This document shows positions 49,181 through 57,693 of a DNA stretch of 64,000 nt, piece by piece. A program made the translations under genes and the position numbers. The notes under the pieces are model-generated. The model ran no database searches and had not been told where the DNA came from. It saw nothing but the letters and a program-made list of their open reading frames with translations. Position 1 is the first letter of the stretch. Every line of letters begins with the position of its first letter. Source of the DNA: JACVRW01 sp046735115 (GTDB lineage: Bacteria; Actinomycetota; Thermoleophilia; Solirubrobacterales; Thermoleophilaceae); the NCBI GenBank assembly GCA_046735115.1, contig JBKPSR010000027.1, positions 17,072 to 81,071 on the forward strand. Reading direction: 5' to 3'.

Positions 49181-49249
49181 TTAGAACACGAACGCGATCA
49201 GCAGGATGATCAGGATGATCAGCAGGATCGTTCCAACGCCGATATACAT
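49181..49249 (-). CDS. 22-residue hydrophobic membrane peptide
   Basis: Starts MYIGVGTILLIILI and ends IAFVF: 22 residues forming a single membrane helix with almost no polar side chains. A very strong GGGGAGGAG site lies 3-11 nt upstream of the ATG, and a hairpin terminator follows. Tiny hydrophobic proteins of this kind occur in many actinobacteria; function unknown. Divergent from the DmpA-type peptidase gene. Confidence 0.65.
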   Translation of the reverse strand: MYIGVGTILLIILIILLIAFVF

Positions 49250-49324
49250 GGGACTCCTCCCCCCGGTCGGGTACTCGTGGGACACCCTTTTCCCCAATCT
49301 GCGTGCCTTTAAGCTGCCGAACCG

Positions 49325-50380
49325 GTGCGCAGGCGACTTCGTGAGCTCGGCTACGCGGTTGGCCGCTTCCCCGCCGGCGAGCGGAACGCGCTCGTCGACG
49401 TCCCCGGCGTGCTCGTCGGACACCGCACGCTCGTCGAGGGCGACACGCTGCGCACGGGCGTCACCGCGATCCTGCCGCACGGCGGGAACCTCTACGAGGA
49501 GAAGGTGCTCGGCGGGTTCCACGCGGTGAACGCGTACGGGAAGGCGGCGGGTCTCACCCAGCTCGCCGAGCTGGGCACGATCGAGACGCCGCTGCTCCTC
49601 ACGAGCACGCTGTCGGTCGGCGCGGCGTGGGAGGGCGGCCTGAGGCACGTGCTCGACCAGAACCCCGACGCGGCGCGCGATCGCGACACGGTGAACGTGA
49701 TCGTCGGAGAGTGCTTCGACGGGTGGCTCTCGGACGCGCGCGCCCTGGCGCTGCGGCCCGACCACGCGCTCGAGGCGATCGCCGCCGCGGGCGCCACGGA
49801 GACCGCTGAGGGCGCGGTGGGGGCGGGCACCGGCACCACCTGCTTCGGCTTCAAGGCCGGGGTGGGCACCGCGTCCCGGACGGTCGCCGGCCACGCGCTT
49901 GGCTGCCTGATCGTCTCGAACTACGGCGCGCGGCGCGACCTTCACCTGCTGGTCGGCCCGGACGCCGAGCTGCCCGCCTCAGACGCGGAGCCGCCCGCGC
50001 AGGGCGGCTCGATCATGATCGTCCTCGGGACCGACGCGCCGCTGTCCGAGCGCCAGCTGCGCCGGCTCGCAGCGCGGGGGACCTTCGGCCTCGGGCGCTC
50101 CGGCAGCTTCGCCGCGAACTCGAGCGGCGAGTACGTGATCGCCTTCTCGACGGCCCACAGAGTCGCCCACCGCGCCGATCGCGACCGGGACGACCTCAGC
50201 TTCCTGCGCGACGACTCCGCCGCCGTGCGCGACCTATTCGAGGCCGCCGGCGAGGTGGTTCACGAGTCCGTCCTGAACTCGCTGTGCGTGGCGGACGCCG
50301 TCGAGGGTAGGAACGGCAACCGCGCCGAGGCCTTTCCCCACCAGCTCCTCGACGCGGTTCCGTTCCTTCGGCGGGACTAG
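49325..50380 (+). CDS. P1/DmpA-family peptidase
   Basis: 351 residues from GTG. Self-cleaving N-terminal-nucleophile aminopeptidase family (L-aminopeptidase/D-esterase). Seen: RNALVDVPGVLVGHRTLVEG, GVTAILPHGGNLYEEKVLGG, VNAYGKAAGLTQLAELGTIE, VGAGTGTTCFGFKAGVGTAS and GGSIMIVLGTDAPLSERQL, where a Gly-Ser bond (about 227-228) fits the autocleavage site and nucleophile. NSLCVADAVEGRNGNRAEAF ends the domain. Cytoplasmic; cleaves small or D-containing peptides in known members. Confidence 0.9.
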   Translation: MRRRLRELGYAVGRFPAGERNALVDVPGVLVGHRTLVEGDTLRTGVTAILPHGGNLYEEKVLGGFHAVNAYGKAAGLTQLAELGTIETPLLLTSTLSVGAAWEGGLRHVLDQNPDAARDRDTVNVIVGECFDGWLSDARALALRPDHALEAIAAAGATETAEGAVGAGTGTTCFGFKAGVGTASRTVAGHALGCLIVSNYGARRDLHLLVGPDAELPASDAEPPAQGGSIMIVLGTDAPLSERQLRRLAARGTFGLGRSGSFAANSSGEYVIAFSTAHRVAHRADRDRDDLSFLRDDSAAVRDLFEAAGEVVHESVLNSLCVADAVEGRNGNRAEAFPHQLLDAVPFLRRD

Positions 50381-50385
50381 CTGGC

Positions 50386-50413
50386 AGTCCCGAGGGGACT
50401 ATCCCCTTGGGGA
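50386..50413. terminator. two short hairpins between convergent genes
   Basis: AGTCCC (50386-50391) pairs with GGGACT (50395-50400), and TCCCC (50402-50406) pairs with GGGGA (50409-50413). They fill the 40-bp space between the rightward peptidase and the leftward secreted-protein gene, so a bidirectional terminator is likely. Confidence 0.5.
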
Positions 50414-50420
50414 CCGTTCC

Positions 50421-50981
50421 CTACGAAGCCGGCTGCGCCGGTCCCAGCCCGCGCACGGTGCGCGAGACGCACTTGCCGAACGCGTTCTGATCGCCCTCGT
50501 TCTCGCCCCACTTCGCGTTGAACGCGGACGTGCCGTCCGACCGTTCCGCGGCGCATGTCTTGGCCGCCTGCTTGAACTCGGTGGCCTGCTCCTGGTCCTC
50601 GGCGTCGGCCACGTGCTCCTTCTGCCTGGCCGTCGTGGACACGCACTTGCCGAGCGCGTTGCGGTCGTTGTCGTTCCTCCCCCAGAAGTCCGCGAAGCCT
50701 GCCGGATCGTCATCGCGAGCCGCCTTGCACTCCTTGGCGGCGTTCTTGCGAGCGTCCTGCTCCTCCTGCGCCTCGTCAACAGCCTTCTTCGTAACGCAAG
50801 CACCGAAGTTGCGGAACTTCGTCAGGAATGCCTCGCGGGTCGCGGCGCTGTTACCGCGCAACGTCCTGCATTCCGACACCGCAGCGCGCTTGTCGCCCCT
50901 GTCGGGCGTCGGCTTGGCCCCGGCCACCGTGGGCAGAACGAGGACAAGCGCGAGCCCAGCCACTAGCGTGATTTTCTTCAT
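50421..50981 (-). CDS. secreted cysteine-repeat protein
   Basis: 186 residues with signal peptide (ITLVAGLALVLVLPTVAGAK). The mature part has three units ending FRNFGACVTK, RNALGKCVST and QNAFGKCVSR, each preceded by an aromatic FxxxF/W stretch and separated by helical spans containing AAKECKAARDD- or AAKTCAAERSD-like pairs. Cys are evenly spaced and could form disulfides outside the cell. No known domain. Divergent from the sigma-factor fusion (106 bp), which could control it. Confidence 0.7.
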   Translation of the reverse strand: MKKITLVAGLALVLVLPTVAGAKPTPDRGDKRAAVSECRTLRGNSAATREAFLTKFRNFGACVTKKAVDEAQEEQDARKNAAKECKAARDDDPAGFADFWGRNDNDRNALGKCVSTTARQKEHVADAEDQEQATEFKQAAKTCAAERSDGTSAFNAKWGENEGDQNAFGKCVSRTVRGLGPAQPAS

Positions 50982-51087
50982 GTGGCCTGAAACGCCGGTC
51001 GAGAGCAAAGGTTTGGGGGTTACGCGCGAACCTGATCGCGCCGATTGCGTTGCTATGAGCGATGACAGCGGGTACAACCCCTAGGCC

Positions 51088-52536
51088 GTGGAAGCGGGGA
51101 CCGTCAGCCCACGCGCCGAACGCGACTCGAAGCGCGGGCGGCGCCCTCTGCGCTCGAAGCGCCTGCTTGCCCTCGCCGGCGACGACCGACTCGTCGAGCA
51201 GATCCGGCGCGGGAACGAGCTCGCCTTCGAGGTCGCCTTCGAGCGCCACGGTGCGGGCATCCTGGCCTTCTGCCGCCACATGCTCGGATCCCGCGAGGAG
51301 GCGGAGGACGCGGTGCAGCACAGCTTCGCCGCGGCCTACGGGGACCTGCAGCGCGCCCAGGAACGCAGGATCGCGCTCAAGCCGTGGCTCTACACGATCG
51401 CGCGCAACCGCTGCGTGTCGGTGCTCCGCGCGCGCCGCGAGCACGCCACGGAGCTCCACGACCTGCCGACGGACGGCCTCAGCGAGGAGGTTGAGCGCCG
51501 CGCGGAGCTGCGCGAGCTGCTCGGCGACGTCCGCGAGCTGCCCGAGGACCAGCGCGCCGCCCTCCTGCTCGCCGAGGCGGGCGGGCTCTCACATGCCGAG
51601 GTCGCAGACGTCCTGGGCTGCGAGGTCGGGAGCGTGAAGGGCATCGTGTTCCGGGCTCGGACGGGGCTGATGGAGCGCCGCAGCGCGCGCGAGACGCCGT
51701 GCGAAGAGATCCGCGAGCAGCTCGCGAACCTCCGCGGCGGCGCGCTGCGCCGCAATGAGCTCCGCCACCACCTCCGCGGCTGTCCGGCCTGCAGCGCCTA
51801 CCGCGACGAGGTGCGTCGCCAGCGCCAGATGCTCGCCGCCGCGCTGCCGGTGGCTCCCAGCCTGGGGCTCAAGTCGAGCGTGCTCGGGGCGGTGGGCCTG
51901 ACCGGTGGCGCGTTGGGAGGCGCGACCGCGGGCGGAGTCGCGCTGGGGTCGGGCACGGTCGCCAAGGTGGCGCTCGTGGGGCTTCTCGCCGGCGGCAGCG
52001 TCGTGGCCGGCGAGGTGGTCGTGCACGACGTCACCGATCGAAATGCGGCACAGGTCGCGCCGGCGCCCGACAGGGCGCGCGGAGACACCCGCGCTCCCGC
52101 AGCGGCGGACGTGCCGGCCGGGACGAGCGGCGCGCACGGTGAGCTGATCAGCTCGGAGCGCAGCCATGGGGTGCACGGGGACGAGCGGCGTACCGCCCGC
52201 TCGCAGCGCCACGGCTATGCCGGCTCGAAGGCGAGCGAGACGCGTCCCGAGCGAACGGGCTCCGCGGGCGGCCGCAGGCTCGGTGAGGGGAGACGCGCGG
52301 AGCGCGTGGCGCCCACGCGGCCCGACCGTGCTCGTGGACAGGGCTCGGGCGACCGGACGGCACCGGCACGCGAGCGCCCGGCGCTCTCCGAGACACGGGC
52401 GCGCCCGTCGCCGGAGACGAAGGCGGTGCCGCCTGCGACTGTCGACGAGACCGCGCCAGCACTCCCGGGACCCCAGACACCGGCGGGCTCATCGCAGAAG
52501 ACCGTCGTGCCCGACCAGGTCGAACAGCCGCAGTAG
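51088..52536 (+). CDS. sigma-70 (ECF-like) factor fused to anti-sigma zinc finger and membrane segment
   Basis: 482 residues from GTG. Region 2 (FEVAFERHGAGILAFCRHML, EEAEDAVQHSFAAAYGDLQR, LYTIARNRCVSVLRA), region 4 (LPEDQRAALLLAEAGGLSHA, VGSVKGIVFRARTGLM), then a ZAS-type anti-sigma motif HLRGCPACSAY (HxxxCxxC, about 226-235), a hydrophobic segment (about 275-312) and a 165-residue tail of Arg/Pro/Ala/Gly low complexity. Normally sigma and anti-sigma are separate proteins; here they are covalently linked, so release would need cleavage or conformational change. Confidence 0.85.
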   Translation: MEAGTVSPRAERDSKRGRRPLRSKRLLALAGDDRLVEQIRRGNELAFEVAFERHGAGILAFCRHMLGSREEAEDAVQHSFAAAYGDLQRAQERRIALKPWLYTIARNRCVSVLRARREHATELHDLPTDGLSEEVERRAELRELLGDVRELPEDQRAALLLAEAGGLSHAEVADVLGCEVGSVKGIVFRARTGLMERRSARETPCEEIREQLANLRGGALRRNELRHHLRGCPACSAYRDEVRRQRQMLAAALPVAPSLGLKSSVLGAVGLTGGALGGATAGGVALGSGTVAKVALVGLLAGGSVVAGEVVVHDVTDRNAAQVAPAPDRARGDTRAPAAADVPAGTSGAHGELISSERSHGVHGDERRTARSQRHGYAGSKASETRPERTGSAGGRRLGEGRRAERVAPTRPDRARGQGSGDRTAPARERPALSETRARPSPETKAVPPATVDETAPALPGPQTPAGSSQKTVVPDQVEQPQ

Positions 52537-52559
52537 CGCGTCAGGGTAGCGTCCCGCGC

Positions 52560-53168
52560 GTGCCGAGTATCGACGAGCTCGAGATCGCGGACGAGCCCGA
52601 GGCGTGGAGCGCTGCGGGGTTCGAGGTCGCCGACGGCGTCTGCCGCACCGGCCGGGTCCGGCTTTGCCTCGTGGGGAAGGGCGCCCGGCGAGGCATCGTC
52701 GGCTGGACGCTCGGTGAGGATGGCGGTACGAGCGCCACGCACGGACAGGCGGCCGCCCGGCACCCGAACGGCGCCCTGCGCGTCGATCACGTGGTGATGC
52801 TGTCGCCGGACCTCGACCGGACCGTCGAGGAGCTCCAGACGCAGGGGTTCGAGCTCCGACGCCGGCGCGAGGGCCCGACGCCCGGCGGCTCGACCCGCCA
52901 GGCGTTCTTCCGCGCGGGCGAGCCGATCCTCGAGGTCGTTCAGGCGCCGGAGGGGACGCGCGTGGCCCGGGATCCGGGCGGCCCGGCGCGGCTCTGGGGG
53001 ATGGCGTTCCTCGTGGAGGACATGGAGCACACGGCGCGCGCGCTGGGGGACCTGCTCGGCCGCCCGCGCGACGCCGTCCAGCCCGGCCGTCGGATCGCCA
53101 CGCTTCGGTCCGAGGCGGGTCTCGGGCCGGCGATTGCGTTCATGACATCCGGCGCGGGAGCTGTCTGA
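52560..53168 (+). CDS. VOC-family protein
   Basis: 202 residues from GTG. NGALRVDHVVMLSPDLDRTV and EELQTQGFELRRRREGPTPG with QAFFRAGEPILEVVQAP form one glyoxalase-like unit; the C-terminal WGMAFLVEDMEHTARALGDL is a second. Metal ligands are less evident than in the copy at 2961. 23 bp after the sigma-factor fusion, so it may be in that operon. Function unknown. Confidence 0.75.
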   Translation: MPSIDELEIADEPEAWSAAGFEVADGVCRTGRVRLCLVGKGARRGIVGWTLGEDGGTSATHGQAAARHPNGALRVDHVVMLSPDLDRTVEELQTQGFELRRRREGPTPGGSTRQAFFRAGEPILEVVQAPEGTRVARDPGGPARLWGMAFLVEDMEHTARALGDLLGRPRDAVQPGRRIATLRSEAGLGPAIAFMTSGAGAV

Positions 53169-53181
53169 GGCTCCCGCAGCG

Positions 53182-53328
53182 ATGCCGACTCTTTCGGATG
53201 TCCGCCTCGACGGCGTCGGAACAGCCGCCGCGCTGATCGTCGCGCGCTCCTTCCTGGCCGCCGGCGTGGCGATGGCGCTTGCGCTGCTGCGGATGACAGA
53301 CGAGCAGTTCGCTCAGGGCAGCGCGTAG
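53182..53328 (+). CDS. possible 48-residue hydrophobic ORF
   Basis: ATG 53182 opens 48 codons with a central hydrophobic helix (TAAALIVARSFLAAGVAMAL) and an acidic C-terminus, just after the VOC gene and overlapping the 3' end of the PhzF gene by 16 bp. No clear ribosome-binding site and no recognised family; listed as a weak candidate that otherwise leaves this 145-bp gap empty. Confidence 0.25.
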   Translation: MPTLSDVRLDGVGTAAALIVARSFLAAGVAMALALLRMTDEQFAQGSA

Positions 53329-53978
53329 TCGCGCAGCTCGTCCACGACGCTTCGGCCGCCTATCTCGACGAAGCCGTTCGCGCTTGGGCGCGCGAGGAGG
53401 CGCGAACCGTGGCCCTGACGGATGTCGATCGCGCGCCCGAGCCGCGCGCACAGCTTCGTGGCGGCCGATCCCGTCGCCTCGTCCTCCGCGGTGCCGAGGC
53501 GGATCGGGAACGCGCGCGCCCGGACCGTGCCTGCCGCCTCGTCGATCCACGCCCATGCCACCCACAGGTCGTGGCCCGCGGGCGGGCCGCGCAGCACCTC
53601 GACCCCGGCGGGCGAGTCGAGCTGCTCGAGCTCGAAGGGAGGCCCCCATTCCGGCCGGGCGGTCACGAAGACCGCTTCGTCCTCGCGGCTGACGGGGAGC
53701 TCGCCCGCGGGGGTGCGGAGTGCCTCGACTCCTTCGAGCAGCCACGCCGTGCCGACCGCCGGATGACCGGCAAAGTCGAGCTCGACCGCCGGCGTGAAGA
53801 TGCGGATCTCGCCGCGCTCGGCGTCGTCGACGAACACGGTCTCGCTCAGACCGAGGTCGGCGGCCACGGCCTGTCGCCGCTCGGGCGGCACCTCGGAGCC
53901 GTCGGCGAAGACGCCGAGCGGGTTGCCGAAACCGCCGTCGTCGGCGCAGAAGACTCGGAGGAGATGCAGTTGCGGCAT
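53313..53978 (-). CDS. PhzF-family isomerase/epimerase
   Basis: 221 residues. LHLLRVFCADDGGFGNPLGV, LGLSETVFVDDAERGEIRIF and TPAVELDFAGHPAVGTAWLL are the PhzF core with the catalytic Glu (SET) and the GHP loop; EDEATGSAATKLCARLG ends the second half. Somewhat shorter than the usual ~280 residues. PhzF-like enzymes isomerise small acids; only the family is clear. Divergent from the M23 peptidase gene by 27 bp. Confidence 0.9.
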   Translation of the reverse strand: MPQLHLLRVFCADDGGFGNPLGVFADGSEVPPERRQAVAADLGLSETVFVDDAERGEIRIFTPAVELDFAGHPAVGTAWLLEGVEALRTPAGELPVSREDEAVFVTARPEWGPPFELEQLDSPAGVEVLRGPPAGHDLWVAWAWIDEAAGTVRARAFPIRLGTAEDEATGSAATKLCARLGRAIDIRQGHGSRLLARPSANGFVEIGGRSVVDELRDYALP

Positions 53979-54005
53979 GCCGCAACGCTACGCTCTCCGA
54001 CTTCC

Positions 54006-54548
54006 ATGCGACCGCCCGGACGCCTTCTATCCGTGGCCGCCCTCATCCCGCTGGCGCCGACGTTGCAGGCGGCCGGCCGGCTCGCGGAGCACGCGAGCGA
54101 GCGCGCCGCCGCACGCCCCATGGCGGTCTTTCCCATGCGCGGGGGCCCCGACTGGGGCGAGCAGGACGCGCGCTTCGGTGCGTACCGTGGCGGCCATGTG
54201 CACGAGGGCCAGGACGTGTTCGCCCCGGCGGGCACGCCGCTGGTGGCGATCCGCGACGGCCGCGTCGTCGAGACGGGCGATGATGGCGGGCGCGGCAACT
54301 ACATCGCGATCTGGAGCAGGGAGCGGCGGCGCACATTCGTCTATCTCCACATGCTCCATCCCGCCCGGCTCCATCCGGGCGACGCGGTGAGGGTCGGGCA
54401 GCGCGTCGGGGCGGTCGGTTGCACGGGCTCGTGTTGGGGCGACCACCTGCATCTCGAGGTGCGGCGCGGTCGTGGCACGACGGGCCCGGCTCGCGACCCG
54501 CTCCCGCTCCTCCGACGGCTCGCCGCTCGACGGAGCGCGCCGGAGTAG
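54006..54548 (+). CDS. M23-family (LytM-type) endopeptidase
   Basis: 180 residues. Signal-like N-terminus (GRLLSVAALIPLAPTLQAAG), then HEGQDVFAPAGTPLVAI (zinc His and Asp, about 64-69), VYLHMLHPARLHPGDAVRVG and WGDHLHLEVRRG (HxH, about 145). Cleaves peptidoglycan cross-links or degraded remnants outside the cell; because the domain is small and complete it may be active. ATG 54006 starts conserved sequence. Confidence 0.88.
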   Translation: MRPPGRLLSVAALIPLAPTLQAAGRLAEHASERAAARPMAVFPMRGGPDWGEQDARFGAYRGGHVHEGQDVFAPAGTPLVAIRDGRVVETGDDGGRGNYIAIWSRERRRTFVYLHMLHPARLHPGDAVRVGQRVGAVGCTGSCWGDHLHLEVRRGRGTTGPARDPLPLLRRLAARRSAPE

Positions 54549-54559
54549 CCTGCCGAGCC

Positions 54560-54862
54560 GTGGACCAGATGGAGCTGCGCAACCGCCTCGTCATGGCGAC
54601 GCAGATGTGGAAGGAGGCGACGACCGAGCCGCTCCCGCGCATGGCCCCCGGGCAGCCCGCCGAGCAGCTGTCCGCGTTTGAGCTGAAGCTCATCGACATG
54701 CTGTGCGCGCAGGCGACCGCCGAGACCGCGCGCGACGTCGCCGACAAGACCTGGGATCTCGTCCACGACCGCCCGGACGATGATCCGGTCAAGCGCCGGG
54801 TGGTGGAATGCCACGAGGCGCTCGCCCGGCTCTCCGCGCGAGGCAGCGGTACCGGCTTCTAG
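54560..54862 (+). CDS. helical hypothetical protein
   Basis: 100 residues from GTG 54560 (ATG 54569 possible). All-helical prediction: MELRNRLVMATQMWKEATTE, AFELKLIDMLCAQATAETAR, KRRVVECHEALARLSARG. No family recognised. 11 bp after the M23 gene and 12 bp before the SpoIIE gene, so probably part of that operon. Confidence 0.6.
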   Translation: MDQMELRNRLVMATQMWKEATTEPLPRMAPGQPAEQLSAFELKLIDMLCAQATAETARDVADKTWDLVHDRPDDDPVKRRVVECHEALARLSARGSGTGF

Positions 54863-54874
54863 GCTTTACCCAGG

Positions 54875-57328
54875 GTGAGAGATCTCCCTGGGCTATTCGA
54901 CGTTCGCGTCAAGGCGCGTTCGATCGCCTATCTCTTCGCGGCGGGGGCGACGCTCGGCCTCCTGACGCTGGTGTTCCCGCACGCCGCCGACGTCCGCGAT
55001 GGACCGCTGATCGTCCTCGCGGCGATCGCCTACGTCGTGGCTGCTCTCGTTTGGCTTCTCGCCGAGCGCATTCGCGAGCGGCACCTCCATCTCGTGCTTC
55101 TGACCGGCACGGTGATCGTCAGCCTCGCCAACTACTACGCCGGCCCGGCCACGCTGTACCCGCTGCTCTACACCTGGACCGCCCTGTACGCGTTCTACTT
55201 CTTCCGGCTGCGCGAGGCCCTCGCGCAGATGACCTGCGTCGGGGTGGCGTACGCGGTCGTCCTGGCCGTGCAGGACGCCGACATGGTCGTCGTGCGCTGG
55301 CTCCTGGCCGTCGGCACGCCGCTGCTCGCCGGACTCCTGATCTCGTGGCTCCTCGGGCGCCTGCGTCAGGAGGCGCGGGCGGTGCGGCAGTCTGAGGAGC
55401 GCACCCGGCTCGTCCTCGACACGGCTCCCGACGCGTTCATCACGCTCGACCGCGACGGCAGCATCACGACCTGGAACGAGTCGGCGGAGCGCCTCTTCGG
55501 CTGGACCAAGGACGAGGCGCTCGGGAAGACGATGCGCGAGCTGATCGTGCCATCGGAGTTCCGCGAGCGCCACGAGGCGCGCCGCCGGGCGCTGATCGAC
55601 AACGAGGCGCCGATCGCGACCGAGCGCTTCGAGGTCGAGTTTCAAACCCGCGACGGCCGCCGCTTCCCGGGCGAGGCCACCGTCTCGAAGGTCGAGGCTC
55701 ACGGAGAGGTGTTCGTGTCCGGCTTCATCACCGACGTGACGGAGCGCCTGCGCCAGCGGGCCGAGCGCGAGGCGCTCCTGCGCGAGCAGGCGGCGCGGGC
55801 CGAGGCCGAGCGCATGGCGGGACTCGTCGGCGGCATGCAGGCGCTCGTGGATGCCGCGCTCGCTCACCGGAGCCTGGACGGGATCCTGCGTGAGCTCGTG
55901 GCGCAGGTACGCGGCGTCCTGGACGCCGACGAGGCGACCATCTACCTCTCGGACGACAGCGCGCGGCTCTCGGTCGGCGCCTCCGCGCCGGCCGAGCATG
56001 CGGCCGGCGAAGAGTTCGCATCCCGGGTCGCGGAGTCGCGCGAGGCGATGCTCGCCCAGGACGACTCGCTGGTCGGCGTACCGCTGCTCGCGGAGGGGGT
56101 CGTGACGGGCGTGCTCATCGCCGGGGCCGAGCCACCGCGGGAGTTCGGAGGCGAGGACCTGACGCTGCTGCGGCTCGCCGCCGAGCGCGTGGGCCTCGCG
56201 ATCGCCCACGCGCGCGTGTACGAGCGCGAGCACCGCATCGCCGAGACGCTGCAGCGGAGCCTCCTGCCGGACCGTCTGCCGGATCTGCCCGGGCTCGAGG
56301 TGGCCGCCCGCTACCTTCCCGCCGCCTCAGAAGCCGAGGTGGGCGGCGACTGGTACGACGTCATCCCGATCGCGGGCGGCGCCGTCGGCCTAGTGATGGG
56401 GGACGTCGCGGGCAAGGGCCTCGCCGGGGCGTCGATGGTCGGCCGCCTGCGCAGCGCGCTGCGGGCCTACGCGCTCGAGGGTCACGACGCCGGCCGCGTG
56501 GTGGAGCGCCTCAACAGGCTCCTGTGGACCGAGGCCGGGGACAGCCAGATGGCGACCATGCTGTACGTGATCGTCGACCCGGCCGCGAGCACGGTCCGCT
56601 GGGTCAACGCAGGGCATCCGCCGCCGCTCCTGATCGCGGGCGGAGAGGCGCGCTTCCTCCAGGGCGACGCGTCGGTGCCGCTCGGCGTGCTTCCGTTCCC
56701 GACCTACGATCAGGTCGTCGCGCGGATGGAGCCGGGTCAGGCGCTGCTCCTGTATACGGATGGGCTCGTCGAGCGTCCGGGCGAGCATCTCGACCAGGGC
56801 CTCGAGCAGCTCGCGGCGCGAGTGAGGGAGGCGCCCGAGGACCCGCAGGAGATGCTCGACTACCTGCTCGCCACACTGGTCCCGCCGGCGGGCGCCGCCG
56901 ATGACGTCGCGCTCCTGATTCTCCGCAACCTGCCCGTGCCGGAGCGTTTCAAGGCCGAGTTCCCAGCGGAGCCCGAGTCGCTCGCTCCGATTCGCAGCAT
57001 GCTCCGGCGCTGGCTGAGCCACGCGGGCGCGGACGACCTGGAGATCGCCGAGATCACGACCGCCTGCGGCGAGGCCGCCACGAACGCGATCGAGCACGCG
57101 GGCACCGGAAACGGCGCGCACTTCGAGGTGTCGGGCCGGCGCGACGGGCCCGATGTCGAGCTGGCTGTGCGCGACCAGGGCAGCTGGAGGGTGGAGCGCA
57201 AGGACGACCAGGGGCGGGGCCTCGACCTCATGCGCACGCTGATGGATACCGTTGCGGTGGAGCCCCGCGAGGACGGCACGACCGTGAGCCTCCGTCGCCG
57301 GCTCGGGCAGCGGGGAGGTGACGCATGA
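54875..57328 (+). CDS. multidomain membrane SpoIIE phosphatase with PAS, GAF and HATPase_c domains
   Basis: 817 residues from GTG. Four to six membrane spans (about 15-165), PAS (about 173-290; TAPDAFITLDRDGSITTWNE), GAF (about 320-455; DEATIYLSDDSARLSVGASA), PP2C/SpoIIE (about 459-680; LQRSLLPDRLPDLPGLEVAA, EVGGDWYDVIPI, MGDVAGKGLAGASMVGRLRS, YTDGLVERP) and a C-terminal HATPase_c anti-sigma-type kinase (about 715-815; ACGEAATNAIEHAG, RGLDLMRTLMDTV). So kinase and phosphatase for an anti-anti-sigma factor sit in one polypeptide. ATGA overlap with the STAS gene. Confidence 0.93.
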   Translation: MRDLPGLFDVRVKARSIAYLFAAGATLGLLTLVFPHAADVRDGPLIVLAAIAYVVAALVWLLAERIRERHLHLVLLTGTVIVSLANYYAGPATLYPLLYTWTALYAFYFFRLREALAQMTCVGVAYAVVLAVQDADMVVVRWLLAVGTPLLAGLLISWLLGRLRQEARAVRQSEERTRLVLDTAPDAFITLDRDGSITTWNESAERLFGWTKDEALGKTMRELIVPSEFRERHEARRRALIDNEAPIATERFEVEFQTRDGRRFPGEATVSKVEAHGEVFVSGFITDVTERLRQRAEREALLREQAARAEAERMAGLVGGMQALVDAALAHRSLDGILRELVAQVRGVLDADEATIYLSDDSARLSVGASAPAEHAAGEEFASRVAESREAMLAQDDSLVGVPLLAEGVVTGVLIAGAEPPREFGGEDLTLLRLAAERVGLAIAHARVYEREHRIAETLQRSLLPDRLPDLPGLEVAARYLPAASEAEVGGDWYDVIPIAGGAVGLVMGDVAGKGLAGASMVGRLRSALRAYALEGHDAGRVVERLNRLLWTEAGDSQMATMLYVIVDPAASTVRWVNAGHPPPLLIAGGEARFLQGDASVPLGVLPFPTYDQVVARMEPGQALLLYTDGLVERPGEHLDQGLEQLAARVREAPEDPQEMLDYLLATLVPPAGAADDVALLILRNLPVPERFKAEFPAEPESLAPIRSMLRRWLSHAGADDLEIAEITTACGEAATNAIEHAGTGNGAHFEVSGRRDGPDVELAVRDQGSWRVERKDDQGRGLDLMRTLMDTVAVEPREDGTTVSLRRRLGQRGGDA

Positions 57329-57693
57329 GCGAGGACCTGATTAGCGTGGAGATCGAGGAACGCGACGACGACATCGTCGTCGCGCGCCTGAGCGGCGAGC
57401 TCGACATCTCAGTCGCGGAGCGGACCGGCAAGCGGATCGCCGACAGCGTGTCGAGCTCCGCGCGTGGAGTCGTGGTCGACACGAGCGCGCTCGAGTTCAT
57501 GGACTCGAGCGGCGTCTCGATGCTGTTCTCACTCGCTCGCCAGGTTGGGAGCCATCGCCAGGAGCTCCGCGTCGTGGCTCCCGAGGGCAGGCCCGTGGCG
57601 CGCGTGCTCCAGATCGTGGAGTTCGAGCGGGCCGCGCCCGTCCACGCGGACCTAGGCTCGGCTCTCGGCGAGATGGCTACGCCGCGGGCGTAG
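57325..57693 (+). CDS. STAS-domain anti-anti-sigma factor
   Basis: 122 residues. VARLSGELDISVAERTGKRI, GVVVDTSALEFMDSSGVSML (phosphorylatable Ser in DSSG) and ELRVVAPEGRPVARVLQIVE match the SpoIIAA/RsbV group. It is the natural partner of the upstream SpoIIE/HATPase protein; its sigma factor is not obvious in the window, though the fused sigma gene at 51.1 kb is close. C-terminal 17 bp overlap the convergent hydrolase gene. Confidence 0.93.
   Translation: MSEDLISVEIEERDDDIVVARLSGELDISVAERTGKRIADSVSSSARGVVVDTSALEFMDSSGVSMLFSLARQVGSHRQELRVVAPEGRPVARVLQIVEFERAAPVHADLGSALGEMATPRA

Noticed and set aside
49181..49945. 254-residue minus-strand frame that ends with the 22-residue peptide
   Set aside because: Only the last 22 codons have a ribosome-binding site and sensible composition; the rest is antisense to the DmpA-type peptidase.
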